Source: Muribaculaceae bacterium (GTDB taxonomy: Bacteria; Bacteroidota; Bacteroidia; Bacteroidales; Muribaculaceae). From it: a DNA stretch of 13,392 nucleotides. Position 1 is the first letter of the stretch, and each line of letters opens with the position of its first letter. The position numbers and the translations under genes are program-made. The notes below the pieces were generated by a model. It saw only the letters and a program-made list of their open reading frames with translations, was not told the DNA's origin and did no database searches. Shown here in pieces: positions 1 through 5,999 of the stretch. The stretch lies in assembly GCA_029057255.1 (NCBI GenBank), contig JAICZO010000176.1, positions 1-13,392 on the forward strand, written 5' to 3'.

Positions 1-289
1 GGTATGGGAGAAGGTGGCTGAGGAGACGGCCGAGGTGGCCGACGCAATTGCCGGTGCTGACCGCGATGCTGTCGAGGCTGAGTTCGGCGACCTGCTCTTC
101 AGTGTCGTAAACGCGGCAAGGCTCTACGGCATCAACCCGGAGAACGCTCTGGAGCGCACCAACCGCAAGTTCATCTCCCGCTTCAACTATGTCGAGGAGG
201 CTGCCAAGGCTCAGGGTCGCCGCATGGCTGACATGACTCTCGGCGAGCTGGACGCTCTCTGGAACGAAGCCAAGAAGGAAGGCAAATGA
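1..289 (+). CDS. mazG: MazG nucleoside triphosphate pyrophosphohydrolase, 3' end (5' truncated by window)
   Basis: MazG hydrolyses nucleoside triphosphates to the monophosphate and pyrophosphate, removing non-canonical or excess NTPs in the cytoplasm. Only the last roughly 95 codons are present; the open frame runs in from the window edge (first full codon at position 2), so the real start is upstream. The visible part begins VWEKVAEETAEV, containing the EExxE half of the MazG metal-binding motif. It continues with EFGDLLFSVVNAAR, containing the ExxD half, and then NRKFISRF, which is typical of the C-terminal MazG domain. The GTG at 14 is an internal codon, not a start. The stop overlaps the ATG of topB (ATGA at 286-289), which implies translational coupling. 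Family assignment is firm; the length and the N-terminal domain cannot be judged. Confidence 0.9.
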   Translation, partial: VWEKVAEETAEVADAIAGADRDAVEAEFGDLLFSVVNAARLYGINPENALERTNRKFISRFNYVEEAAKAQGRRMADMTLGELDALWNEAKKEGK

Positions 290-2340
290 TTCTCTGCATA
301 ACCGAGAAACCGAGTGTAGCCAAGGACATCGCGGCGATACTGGGCGCCAACAGCCGGCACGACGGCTACTATGAGGGCGCCGGCTATCGGGTGACATGGA
401 CTTTCGGACACCTGTGCTGTCTGCTCGAGCCGCACGACTACACTCCGGCGTGGAAGCGCTGGGCGCTGAGCGCGCTGCCGATGCTACCCGACAAGTTCGA
501 TATCAAGCTCATCGACGATGACGGATACAAGCGGCAGTTCGGGGTCATCGAGAAGCTCATCGGCGAGGCCGACGAGGTGATAAACTGCGGTGACGCCGGG
601 CAGGAGGGTGAGCTTATCCAGCGCTGGGTGATGAAAAAGGCCGGCACCGGATGCCCGGTCAAGCGTCTGTGGATTTCGTCGCTGACCGACGAGTCGATAC
701 GCGAGGGCTTCAATACGCTCAAGCCGCAGGGCGACTTCGACAGGCTGTTCTATGCGGGGTTGTCGCGTGCTATCGGCGACTGGATTCTCGGCATGAACGC
801 CACGCGCCTGTACACTCTCAAGTACTCCACGCCGGGCCATGTGCTCTCTATCGGCCGCGTGCAGACCCCTACTCTCGCCCTCATCGTCAAGCGTCAGCAG
901 GAAATAGCGGAGTTCGTGCCTAAGGACAGCTGGGAGCTGCACACGACCTACCGCCAGACCAACTTCACCTACACCGGCGACCGCTTCGAGACCGAGGAGG
1001 CCGGCAACCGTGTCGTGGCCGAAATAGCGCCCGAGACGTTCACCATAGCGTCGGTCGCCAAGAAGAAAGGGCGCGAGGCACCGCCGCGCCTCTTCGACCT
1101 GACATCACTGCAGGTGGAGTGCAACAAGAAATTCTCATGGAGCGCCGACCAGACGCTCCGCCTCATACAGAGCCTCTACGAGAAGAAGCTCACGACGTAT
1201 CCGCGCGTCGACACCACGTATCTGTCTGACGACATCCACCCCAAGATAGCGCCTACGCTGCGCCGGATGACACCCTACGCACAGCTGACTGAGCCTATCC
1301 TCGCCGGCCCCATACCGAAGTCCAAGAAAATCTTCGACAACAGCAAGGTGACCGACCACCACGCCATCATACCCACCGGGCAGTCGCCTGTGGGCATCGA
1401 AGGCGACGAGAAGAGGCTTTACCACCTGATAGCGATGCGCTTCATCGCTGCATTCTACCCCGACTGTACCTTCGAGGGCACAACCGTAATCGGCAACGCC
1501 GGCAATTGCGAGTTCAAGGCCACGGGCAAGGTGATAATAGCGCCGGGCTGGCGTGCGCTGTATGCCGACCGGAGCAAGGACAAGGAGGACGACAGCGACA
1601 AGGACGATGACAGCGGCGACGGCATACTGCCCGTATTTGTTGAAGGCGAGTCAGGCCCACACGAGCCGTTCCTTGCCAAGAAGACATCGCAGCCGCCCAA
1701 GCCCTACACCGAGGGCACGCTGCTGCGCGCGATGGAGACTGCCGGACGCACCGTCGACAGCGAGGAGCTGCGCGAGGCGATGAAGGACAACGGCATAGGC
1801 CGCCCGTCGACGCGTGCCGCCATCATCGAGACGCTCTTCAAGCGCCGCTACATATACCGCGACCGCAAGAGCATCATGGCATCGCAGGCGGGCATCGACC
1901 TTATAGCCACCATCAACGAGGAGCTCCTCAAGTCGGCCAAGCTCACGGGCATATGGGAGAACAAACTGCGTCAGATCGAGCGCGGCGACTACTCTCCCGC
2001 ACAGTTCGTGCGCGAGATAAGCGAGCTGGTGCGGCAGATTGTGTTCAACGTCCTGTCTGACAACTCCAACCGCCGCATCGTCACCGAGACAGAGACGCCG
2101 GCCAAAGGCAAGGGCGGCGGCGCGGCGGCAAAGCCTGCCAAGCCCAGGGCGCCACGCATCACAAAGCTCGAGCAGGTAGAGTGCCCGCTGTGCGGCAAGG
2201 GACATCTGCTCAAAGGCAGGGCGGCATTCGGATGCAGCCGTTATGCCGAGGGGTGCTCGTTCAGGCTGCCCTTCGACGAATGTCCGGCCGACACCACGCC
2301 GGCCAAAGTCAAGAAGCACCTTACGAAGAAAAACAAATGA
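286..2340 (+). CDS. topB: DNA topoisomerase III (type IA), 684 aa
   Basis: Type IA topoisomerase that cuts and passes single DNA strands; it decatenates and removes recombination or replication intermediates. The N-terminal TOPRIM fold starts ILCITEKPSVAK, with Glu7 and Lys8, and carries the acidic motif GDAGQEGEL (Asp103, Glu107, Glu109). The SIGRVQTPTLALIVKRQQEI block and the catalytic-tyrosine motif TTYPRVDTTYL (Tyr305) follow. The strand-passage region includes NGIGRPSTRAAII. An acidic low-complexity insert rich in Asp and Lys lies near residues 428-445. A Lys/Ala/Pro/Gly-rich linker near 605-625 leads to a C-terminal zinc ribbon with Cys633, Cys636, Cys650 and Cys657. Length fits chromosomal bacterial Topo III. 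The second TOPRIM Asp (DxD) is Gly105 and the usual Arg is Gln106. It is coupled to mazG upstream and to the small membrane gene downstream by ATGA overlaps. Confidence 0.96.
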   Translation: MILCITEKPSVAKDIAAILGANSRHDGYYEGAGYRVTWTFGHLCCLLEPHDYTPAWKRWALSALPMLPDKFDIKLIDDDGYKRQFGVIEKLIGEADEVINCGDAGQEGELIQRWVMKKAGTGCPVKRLWISSLTDESIREGFNTLKPQGDFDRLFYAGLSRAIGDWILGMNATRLYTLKYSTPGHVLSIGRVQTPTLALIVKRQQEIAEFVPKDSWELHTTYRQTNFTYTGDRFETEEAGNRVVAEIAPETFTIASVAKKKGREAPPRLFDLTSLQVECNKKFSWSADQTLRLIQSLYEKKLTTYPRVDTTYLSDDIHPKIAPTLRRMTPYAQLTEPILAGPIPKSKKIFDNSKVTDHHAIIPTGQSPVGIEGDEKRLYHLIAMRFIAAFYPDCTFEGTTVIGNAGNCEFKATGKVIIAPGWRALYADRSKDKEDDSDKDDDSGDGILPVFVEGESGPHEPFLAKKTSQPPKPYTEGTLLRAMETAGRTVDSEELREAMKDNGIGRPSTRAAIIETLFKRRYIYRDRKSIMASQAGIDLIATINEELLKSAKLTGIWENKLRQIERGDYSPAQFVREISELVRQIVFNVLSDNSNRRIVTETETPAKGKGGGAAAKPAKPRAPRITKLEQVECPLCGKGHLLKGRAAFGCSRYAEGCSFRLPFDECPADTTPAKVKKHLTKKNK

Positions 2341-2504
2341 CACAGGCCATACAGTGGATAATAACCGGTCTAATCATCGGGGCGGCTATAACATATATAG
2401 CGGCATACGTGCGGCAGATACACCGCAATCCGTGCCGCGGCTGCAGCCTGCGTGACAATTGCAACAAAAAGAAAACGACAAACCAAAATAAGCAAAGACA
2501 ATGA
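2337..2504 (+). CDS. 55-aa Cys-rich single-pass membrane peptide (FeoB-associated-like)
   Basis: Small gene whose ATG overlaps the topB stop (ATGA at 2337-2340) and whose TGA overlaps the next ATG (2501-2504). The peptide has one hydrophobic helix (about residues 6-26, WIITGLIIGAAITYIAAYV). A basic stretch and three cysteines in a CxxCx6C pattern follow (Cys33, Cys36, Cys42; NPCRGCSLRDNCN), and the tail is rich in Lys, Gln and Asn. This plan, a short N-terminal membrane helix followed by a cytoplasmic Cys cluster, resembles the FeoB-associated Cys-rich membrane peptides. The resemblance is from memory of the family, and no feoA or feoB is visible in the window. The perfect coupling at both ends supports a real gene. 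Function is unknown; metal or Fe-S binding is only an inference. Confidence 0.75.
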   Translation: MTQAIQWIITGLIIGAAITYIAAYVRQIHRNPCRGCSLRDNCNKKKTTNQNKQRQ

Positions 2505-2899
2505 AACAATGTCCTAAGTGTCACCAATCCGTTGATGACCTATCCTCATTCTGCAACAACTGCGGCTACGACTTCCGCAGCTCTTCTAACGGCTTCGGCC
2601 AGACTCCCCCTCCCTACGAGGAGCGATACCCCGCCGACAACGCCTTCGACGCCTGCGGCCCTGAAGGCAAGAGCCGCGGCGTGGCAGCGCTCCTGGCCAT
2701 ACTGCTTGGCGGACTCGGCGCGCAGTACTTCTACCTCGGCCGCGTATCGGCAGGCATCATCTCGATAATAATCACCATCTGCACCTGCGGTCTGTGGGAG
2801 ATTGTAACCCTCATCCAGGGCATAATGATGTTCTGCATGACCAACGCCCAGTTCCGCCAGAAATACGTCACCACGACAAGCTCGTTCCCTGTGTTCTGA
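2501..2899 (+). CDS. Zinc-ribbon plus TM2-domain membrane protein, 132 aa
   Basis: The N-terminal zinc ribbon has Cys4, Cys7, Cys18 and Cys21 (CPKCHQS...FCNNCGYDF). A Pro/Tyr-rich linker follows (about residues 30-57), then a TM2 domain: a first helix at about 59-74, the loop GAQYFYLGR that is the TM2 signature, and a second hydrophobic region at about 84-112. TM2 proteins are small inner-membrane proteins whose biochemical role is not established. Its ATG overlaps the stop of the Cys-rich peptide, so it closes the mazG-topB operon. No U-rich intrinsic terminator is obvious after it; the inverted repeat at 2937-2980 is the only strong structure downstream. Domain assignment is good, but the cellular role is unknown. 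Confidence 0.88.
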   Translation: MKQCPKCHQSVDDLSSFCNNCGYDFRSSSNGFGQTPPPYEERYPADNAFDACGPEGKSRGVAALLAILLGGLGAQYFYLGRVSAGIISIIITICTCGLWEIVTLIQGIMMFCMTNAQFRQKYVTTTSSFPVF

Positions 2900-2936
2900 C
2901 ACTCCGTCAAATCACAAAAAACGTGAATAACAACAC

Positions 2937-2980
2937 ACGGGGCAAGGTTAATCCAAAAAAAATGATTAACTTTGCCCCGT
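2937..2980. repeat. 17-bp inverted repeat around a -7 promoter element
   Basis: Arms 2937-2953 (ACGGGGCAAGGTTAATC) and 2964-2980 (GATTAACTTTGCCCCGT) are reverse complements except for one position (G2946 opposite T2971). They are separated by a 10-nt A-rich loop. The right arm contains the TAACTTTG element at 2967-2974. No T-tract follows on the plus strand, so it does not look like a standard intrinsic terminator. It could be an operator, or a hairpin at the end of mRNAs from the upstream operon. Confidence 0.75.
2967..2974 (+). promoter_or_regulatory. Bacteroidetes -7 element (TAACTTTG) for the GT5-like/DUF4270 genes
   Basis: TAACTTTG matches the Bacteroidetes -7 consensus TAnnTTTG. It lies about 50 nt before the ATG at 3024, which would give a leader of roughly 40 nt. 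I cannot find a good TTTG -33 box 19-21 nt upstream, so the promoter may be weak or activator dependent. The element lies inside the inverted repeat at 2937-2980. Confidence 0.6.
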
Positions 2981-3023
2981 AAACTGTATTTGAACCACAA
3001 CCCTCTCCCTCTCTGATCCGCGA

Positions 3024-3836
3024 ATGGACGTAAAAAAAGTGCTACTCATCTCGCAAGAGATTGACCCATACCTTAACTCAAGCCCTCTGGCAGCTTTCAG
3101 CCGCGGGCTTGCTCAGGGAATCCAGGAAAAAGGCGCCGAAGTGCGCTCATTCATGCCCAAATACGGCGCCATCAACGAGCGTCGCAACCAGCTACATGAA
3201 GTTATCCGTCTGTCGGGCATGAACATCATCATCGACGACACCGACCATCCCCTCATCATAAAGGTGGCGACTCTGCAGCCCACACGCCTGCAGGTGTACT
3301 TCATCGACAACGACGACTATTTCTACCGCCACTCTCCCGGCAAGCTCGAGACCGTCGACAGCGCCGCCGAGAACGACGAGCGCACGATGTTCTTTGTCCG
3401 CGGCACCGTAGAGACTGTCAAGAAACTGCGCTGGGAAGCCGACATCGTACAGTGTGCCGGATGGATTACAGCCCTCACACCGCTGTATCTCAAGCACATC
3501 TACAACGAAGACCCCTCGTTCCGCAACAGCAAGATAGTATACTCGCTGTATAACGACGCCTTCGAGGGCGACCTCGACGCGCGCCTCGCCGACAAGCTCC
3601 GCCAGGAAGGTTTCGACGAAGCACAGCTCGCAACCATACTCAATCCCGAGGGCAATGTCGACTATATCAGACTCAACAAACTTGCCATCGACCACGCCGA
3701 CGCCATCGTCGAGAGCGCCGAGGGCATAGCACCCGAGCTTATCGAATACGCCAAGGCATCGGGCAAGCCCTTCCTCCCCTACTCCGAAGCCGAGCAGGGA
3801 GCTGCGGCTTACCACACTTTCTACCAATCTCTCTGA
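3024..3836 (+). CDS. Glycogen/starch synthase-like protein, GT5 N-terminal domain only, 270 aa
   Basis: The sequence starts KKVLLISQEIDPYLNSSPLA, and then shows FMPKYGAINERRNQLHEVIRLSG, the DDYFYR segment and VQCAGWITALTPLYLK. These follow the N-terminal Rossmann domain of GT5 glycogen/starch synthases. Full enzymes are about 470-550 residues with a second GT-B domain for ADP-glucose binding; here the protein stops at 270. The usual KxGGL nucleotide-sugar loop near the N terminus is absent, replaced by YLNSSPLAAFSRGL. It is therefore probably not an active glycogen synthase, whatever automatic annotation calls it. From memory, this short form next to a DUF4270 gene recurs in Bacteroidetes. 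The ATG at 3024 is preceded by no Shine-Dalgarno sequence, and the next gene starts 27 nt after the stop. Confidence 0.82.
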   Translation: MDVKKVLLISQEIDPYLNSSPLAAFSRGLAQGIQEKGAEVRSFMPKYGAINERRNQLHEVIRLSGMNIIIDDTDHPLIIKVATLQPTRLQVYFIDNDDYFYRHSPGKLETVDSAAENDERTMFFVRGTVETVKKLRWEADIVQCAGWITALTPLYLKHIYNEDPSFRNSKIVYSLYNDAFEGDLDARLADKLRQEGFDEAQLATILNPEGNVDYIRLNKLAIDHADAIVESAEGIAPELIEYAKASGKPFLPYSEAEQGAAAYHTFYQSL

Positions 3837-3849
3837 CAACAATCAGAGA
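3830..3849 (+). other. Small intergenic hairpin over the GT5-like stop codon
   Basis: TCTCTGA at 3830-3836 and TCAGAGA at 3843-3849 form a perfect 7-bp stem with a CAACAA loop. It spans the stop codon of the GT5-like gene within the 27-nt gap before the DUF4270 gene. No T-tract follows, so termination is unlikely; mRNA processing or stability control is possible. Confidence 0.45.
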
Positions 3850-3863
3850 AATATCCGGCCAAC

Positions 3864-5255
3864 ATGAGACTCAGACCGCTTATCATACTGCTTGCCGCAG
3901 TGCTCTGCGCAGGATTCATCGCCTGCGACGACACGGTGTCGACAATCGGCTCGTCGCTCACGGGCGACAACGCACAGATTGTCGTCGACTCGTCGTTCAC
4001 AGTCACAGGCAACAGCGTACCCGTCACTTCAATAAACCCCAAGACGACCAACCAGTTGCTCGGCAGCATCAACGTGCCCGGATACGGAAGCCTCAAGAGC
4101 GACGTTGTGGCGCAGTTCCTCCCCTCGACAACGCTTGACACCGAGGAATTCTCCGCCGAGAACATCGACTCACTCATATTGTCGTTCCGCTACAACCGCG
4201 GCGCCTTCATCGGCGACTCTGTCGCTCCGATGGGGCTCACCATCTACCAGCTCACCAGGCAGCTCCCCAAAAACATCGCCAGCGACTTCGACCCCGAGGG
4301 ATACTACAACCCCACTCCCATCGGCACGAAAATCTACAACGCCTCCACGCTCAACGGCACCGACAAAGAGAAAATCGCCGACTACCGCTTCATACACGTG
4401 AAGCTGCCCGTCGAGCTTGGCCGCAACCTCTTCAACGCATATTCCGAGAACCCCGACAACTACGTCGACGGACAGGTTTTCGCCAAGAACGTGTTCCCCG
4501 GCATCTACGCCAAGACGACATTCGGCAGCGGTCGCATGACGCTCGTGTCGCTCTGCGGCATGACGATGTACATGCGCAAAATCTACACCCCCGAGGGCGA
4601 GGAGAAGCCTGACACAATCGACGCCCAGCACCTCTACTACCTCGTGGCGCCCGAAGTGATAAGCAACAACAACCTCACATACGCGATGTCCGACAAGCTG
4701 TCGCAGATGCTCGACGAGAAGCGCACACTGCTCGTGGCTCCCACCGGCTCGGAAATCGAAATGACATTCCCGATCAAGGAGATAGTCGACAAGTACCGCG
4801 CCGACACCGACGGCATCGCCGTGGTAAACGGTCTGTCGATGCAGCTGCCTGTCGACTCGATAGAGAACGGCTACGGCGTGACACCCCCGCCCTACGTCCT
4901 GCTTGTGCTCAAAAAAGACCGCGACGAGTTCTTCGCCAAAAACAAGCTGCCCGACAATGTGACATCGTTCTACACCACATACGACTCCTCGAAGGGACGC
5001 TACAACTTCTCGAACATGCGCGGATACGTGATGGAGATGCTCTCTCGCGACGAAATAAAGCCCGAAGACTACACCTTCTCGCTCATCCCCGTACAGGTCA
5101 ACTTCGAGACGCTCGTCAGCGACAGCTACTACTCCACAACGCAGAAACAGACCGAATCGGAAGTACTCCCCTACCTCGCATCGCCCGCTATGGCCGAAGT
5201 GAAGCTCAACGAGGCTAAAATAAAATTCACATACAGTTTGCAGACTCAAAAATAA
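3864..5255 (+). CDS. DUF4270 family lipoprotein, 463 aa
   Basis: The N terminus is a lipoprotein signal: RLRP, then a hydrophobic stretch at residues 5-20 ending AGFIA before Cys21, followed by DDTVSTIGSSL. Asp residues right after the lipid-bearing Cys are common in Bacteroidetes lipoproteins. The mature chain is soluble, beta-rich in appearance, with many Tyr, Asp and Thr residues and no further membrane segment. The early DD-TIGSSL region and total length fit DUF4270, a Bacteroidetes family of unknown function. It sits 27 nt behind the GT5-like gene and is probably cotranscribed with it, a pairing I recall from other Bacteroidetes. Localisation is predicted to be the periplasmic face or the outer membrane; a role cannot be assigned. 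Confidence 0.82.
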   Translation: MRLRPLIILLAAVLCAGFIACDDTVSTIGSSLTGDNAQIVVDSSFTVTGNSVPVTSINPKTTNQLLGSINVPGYGSLKSDVVAQFLPSTTLDTEEFSAENIDSLILSFRYNRGAFIGDSVAPMGLTIYQLTRQLPKNIASDFDPEGYYNPTPIGTKIYNASTLNGTDKEKIADYRFIHVKLPVELGRNLFNAYSENPDNYVDGQVFAKNVFPGIYAKTTFGSGRMTLVSLCGMTMYMRKIYTPEGEEKPDTIDAQHLYYLVAPEVISNNNLTYAMSDKLSQMLDEKRTLLVAPTGSEIEMTFPIKEIVDKYRADTDGIAVVNGLSMQLPVDSIENGYGVTPPPYVLLVLKKDRDEFFAKNKLPDNVTSFYTTYDSSKGRYNFSNMRGYVMEMLSRDEIKPEDYTFSLIPVQVNFETLVSDSYYSTTQKQTESEVLPYLASPAMAEVKLNEAKIKFTYSLQTQK

Positions 5256-5267
5256 TAGCTAACTTTG
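5237..5267 (+). promoter_or_regulatory. Consensus promoter for the tRNA gene
   Basis: TTTG at 5237-5240 (-33), 19 nt spacing, and TAACTTTG at 5260-5267 (-7) match the Bacteroidetes sigma consensus exactly. The -33 box lies inside the last codons of the DUF4270 gene, which ends at 5255. Transcription would start around 5273-5276, about a dozen nt before the tRNA 5' end. Confidence 0.8.
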
Positions 5268-5287
5268 CATAGCTTTTAAGACAGCAG

Positions 5288-5360
5288 GCCGCAATAGCTC
5301 AGTTGGTAGAGCATTTCATTCGTAACGAAAAGGTCGTGGGTTCGAGTCCCACTCGCGGCT
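5288..5360 (+). tRNA. tRNA-Thr, anticodon CGU (ACG codons)
   Basis: A 73-nt cloverleaf without an encoded CCA. The parts are: acceptor arms 5288-5294 and 5353-5359 with discriminator T5360; D stem GCTC/GAGC; anticodon stem 5314-5318/5326-5330; loop TTCGTAA with anticodon CGT at 5321-5323; variable region AGGTC; and a perfect T stem GTGGG/CCCAC with loop TTCGAGT. Two pairs are A-C mismatches: A5293-C5354 in the acceptor and A5318-C5326 at the base of the anticodon loop (positions 31-39). It has its own promoter upstream and its own terminator downstream. Position 36 is U, so it lacks the A36-A37 that MiaA needs. Confidence 0.93.
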
Positions 5361-5376
5361 CTTGAATAATCGACAG

Positions 5377-5414
5377 GTCTATGGTTATCGCCGGTAACCA
5401 TAGACTTTCTTTTT
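5377..5414 (+). terminator. Intrinsic terminator after the tRNA
   Basis: GTCTATGGTTA (5377-5387) pairs perfectly with TAACCATAGAC (5395-5405) around the loop TCGCCGG. The T-rich run TTTCTTTTT (5406-5414) follows. This is a textbook Rho-independent terminator ending the single-gene tRNA transcript. Confidence 0.92.
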
Positions 5415-5502
5415 ATAATGTTAGGGGATTGTGTTAAATCGGCAATAGCGGCGAACAGCCCGGGGCTCTTCAATGTTAGCAAAGTATAAAAATGCTGATA
5501 TT

Positions 5503-5997
5503 ATGAAAAATAGCCTCAATACCAAACACTCCGACCGCATACACACTCTCATCGCAAGGGCGAGGATGCTCCTCACTGCCGCGACAATAGCCATCCTCGC
5601 AGCCGGACTGACCAACTGCAGCCACAGCGAGCTATGGAACGAAATGCCGTCCGACATCGCATCGTTCGTGTCTCACTATTTCCCCAACAGCGAGCTTAAC
5701 TCCTACTCACACAGCGGCAACACCTACCATGTGCGCATCGACGACGGCCCGGGGCTGACATTCGGTGCAAATTACGCATGGATAGCCATCGACGGCTACG
5801 GCATGCCGATGCCACAGGTACTGCTCTTCGACCAGCTGCCGCCAAAACTTTATGACTATCTTCAGGAAACGGAGCAGCTCAACAGCGTCTTCAGCATGGA
5901 GCGCGACAAAGACTACTACACGCTTACGCTGCTCGACTCTATGCTGCGCTACACTATCGCCACGGGAGCCATGACTATGAGGGTCGAGCGGGAATGA
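5503..5997 (+). CDS. Putative secreted/lipoprotein with PepSY-like (DUF2874-type) domain, about 164 aa
   Basis: A hydrophobic signal segment (MLLTAATIAILAAGL) ends at TNC, a poor lipobox because Asn is unusual just before the Cys. The mature part reads FVSHYFPNSELNSYSHSG-TYHVRIDDG-LTFGANYAWIAIDG, then LPPKLYDYLQETEQLNSVFSM, then DYYTLTLLDSMLRYTI. The order (YFP, a variable strand, 'V-LDDG', then an LP-x-I/L-xx-Y helix, then a second strand pair) resembles the PepSY-like/BLIP-like periplasmic proteins common in Bacteroidetes. Three in-frame ATGs are possible: 5473, 5503 and 5566. I chose 5503 because it gives a basic n-region; 5473 adds ten residues and 5566 would leave no positive charge. No clear TAnnTTTG promoter is visible in the 88 nt after the tRNA terminator. 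The stop lies 2 nt from the stop of the opposing gene. Confidence 0.65.
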   Translation: MKNSLNTKHSDRIHTLIARARMLLTAATIAILAAGLTNCSHSELWNEMPSDIASFVSHYFPNSELNSYSHSGNTYHVRIDDGPGLTFGANYAWIAIDGYGMPMPQVLLFDQLPPKLYDYLQETEQLNSVFSMERDKDYYTLTLLDSMLRYTIATGAMTMRVERE

Positions 5998-5999
5998 TC

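Noticed and set aside
1561..1620. Asp/Lys-rich repetitive stretch in topB, considered as a tandem repeat or frameshift
   Set aside because: The reading frame continues cleanly on both sides; an acidic insert here is best read as a flexible loop.
2181..2336. Upstream extension of the small membrane peptide frame
   Set aside because: It would overlap the topB zinc-ribbon region in another frame; the ATG at 2337 overlaps the topB stop and starts a clean membrane helix.
1651..2343. 230-codon minus-strand open frame
   Set aside because: Antisense shadow of topB across its strand-passage and zinc-ribbon coding region.
4170..5249. 359-codon minus-strand open frame
   Set aside because: Antisense shadow of the DUF4270 gene, with a Val/His/Glu-rich composition and no recognisable motif.
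5276..5482. Minus-strand frame over the tRNA, ending RTHDLFVTNEMLYQLSYCG
   Set aside because: This is the usual false protein produced by translating the reverse strand of a tRNA gene.
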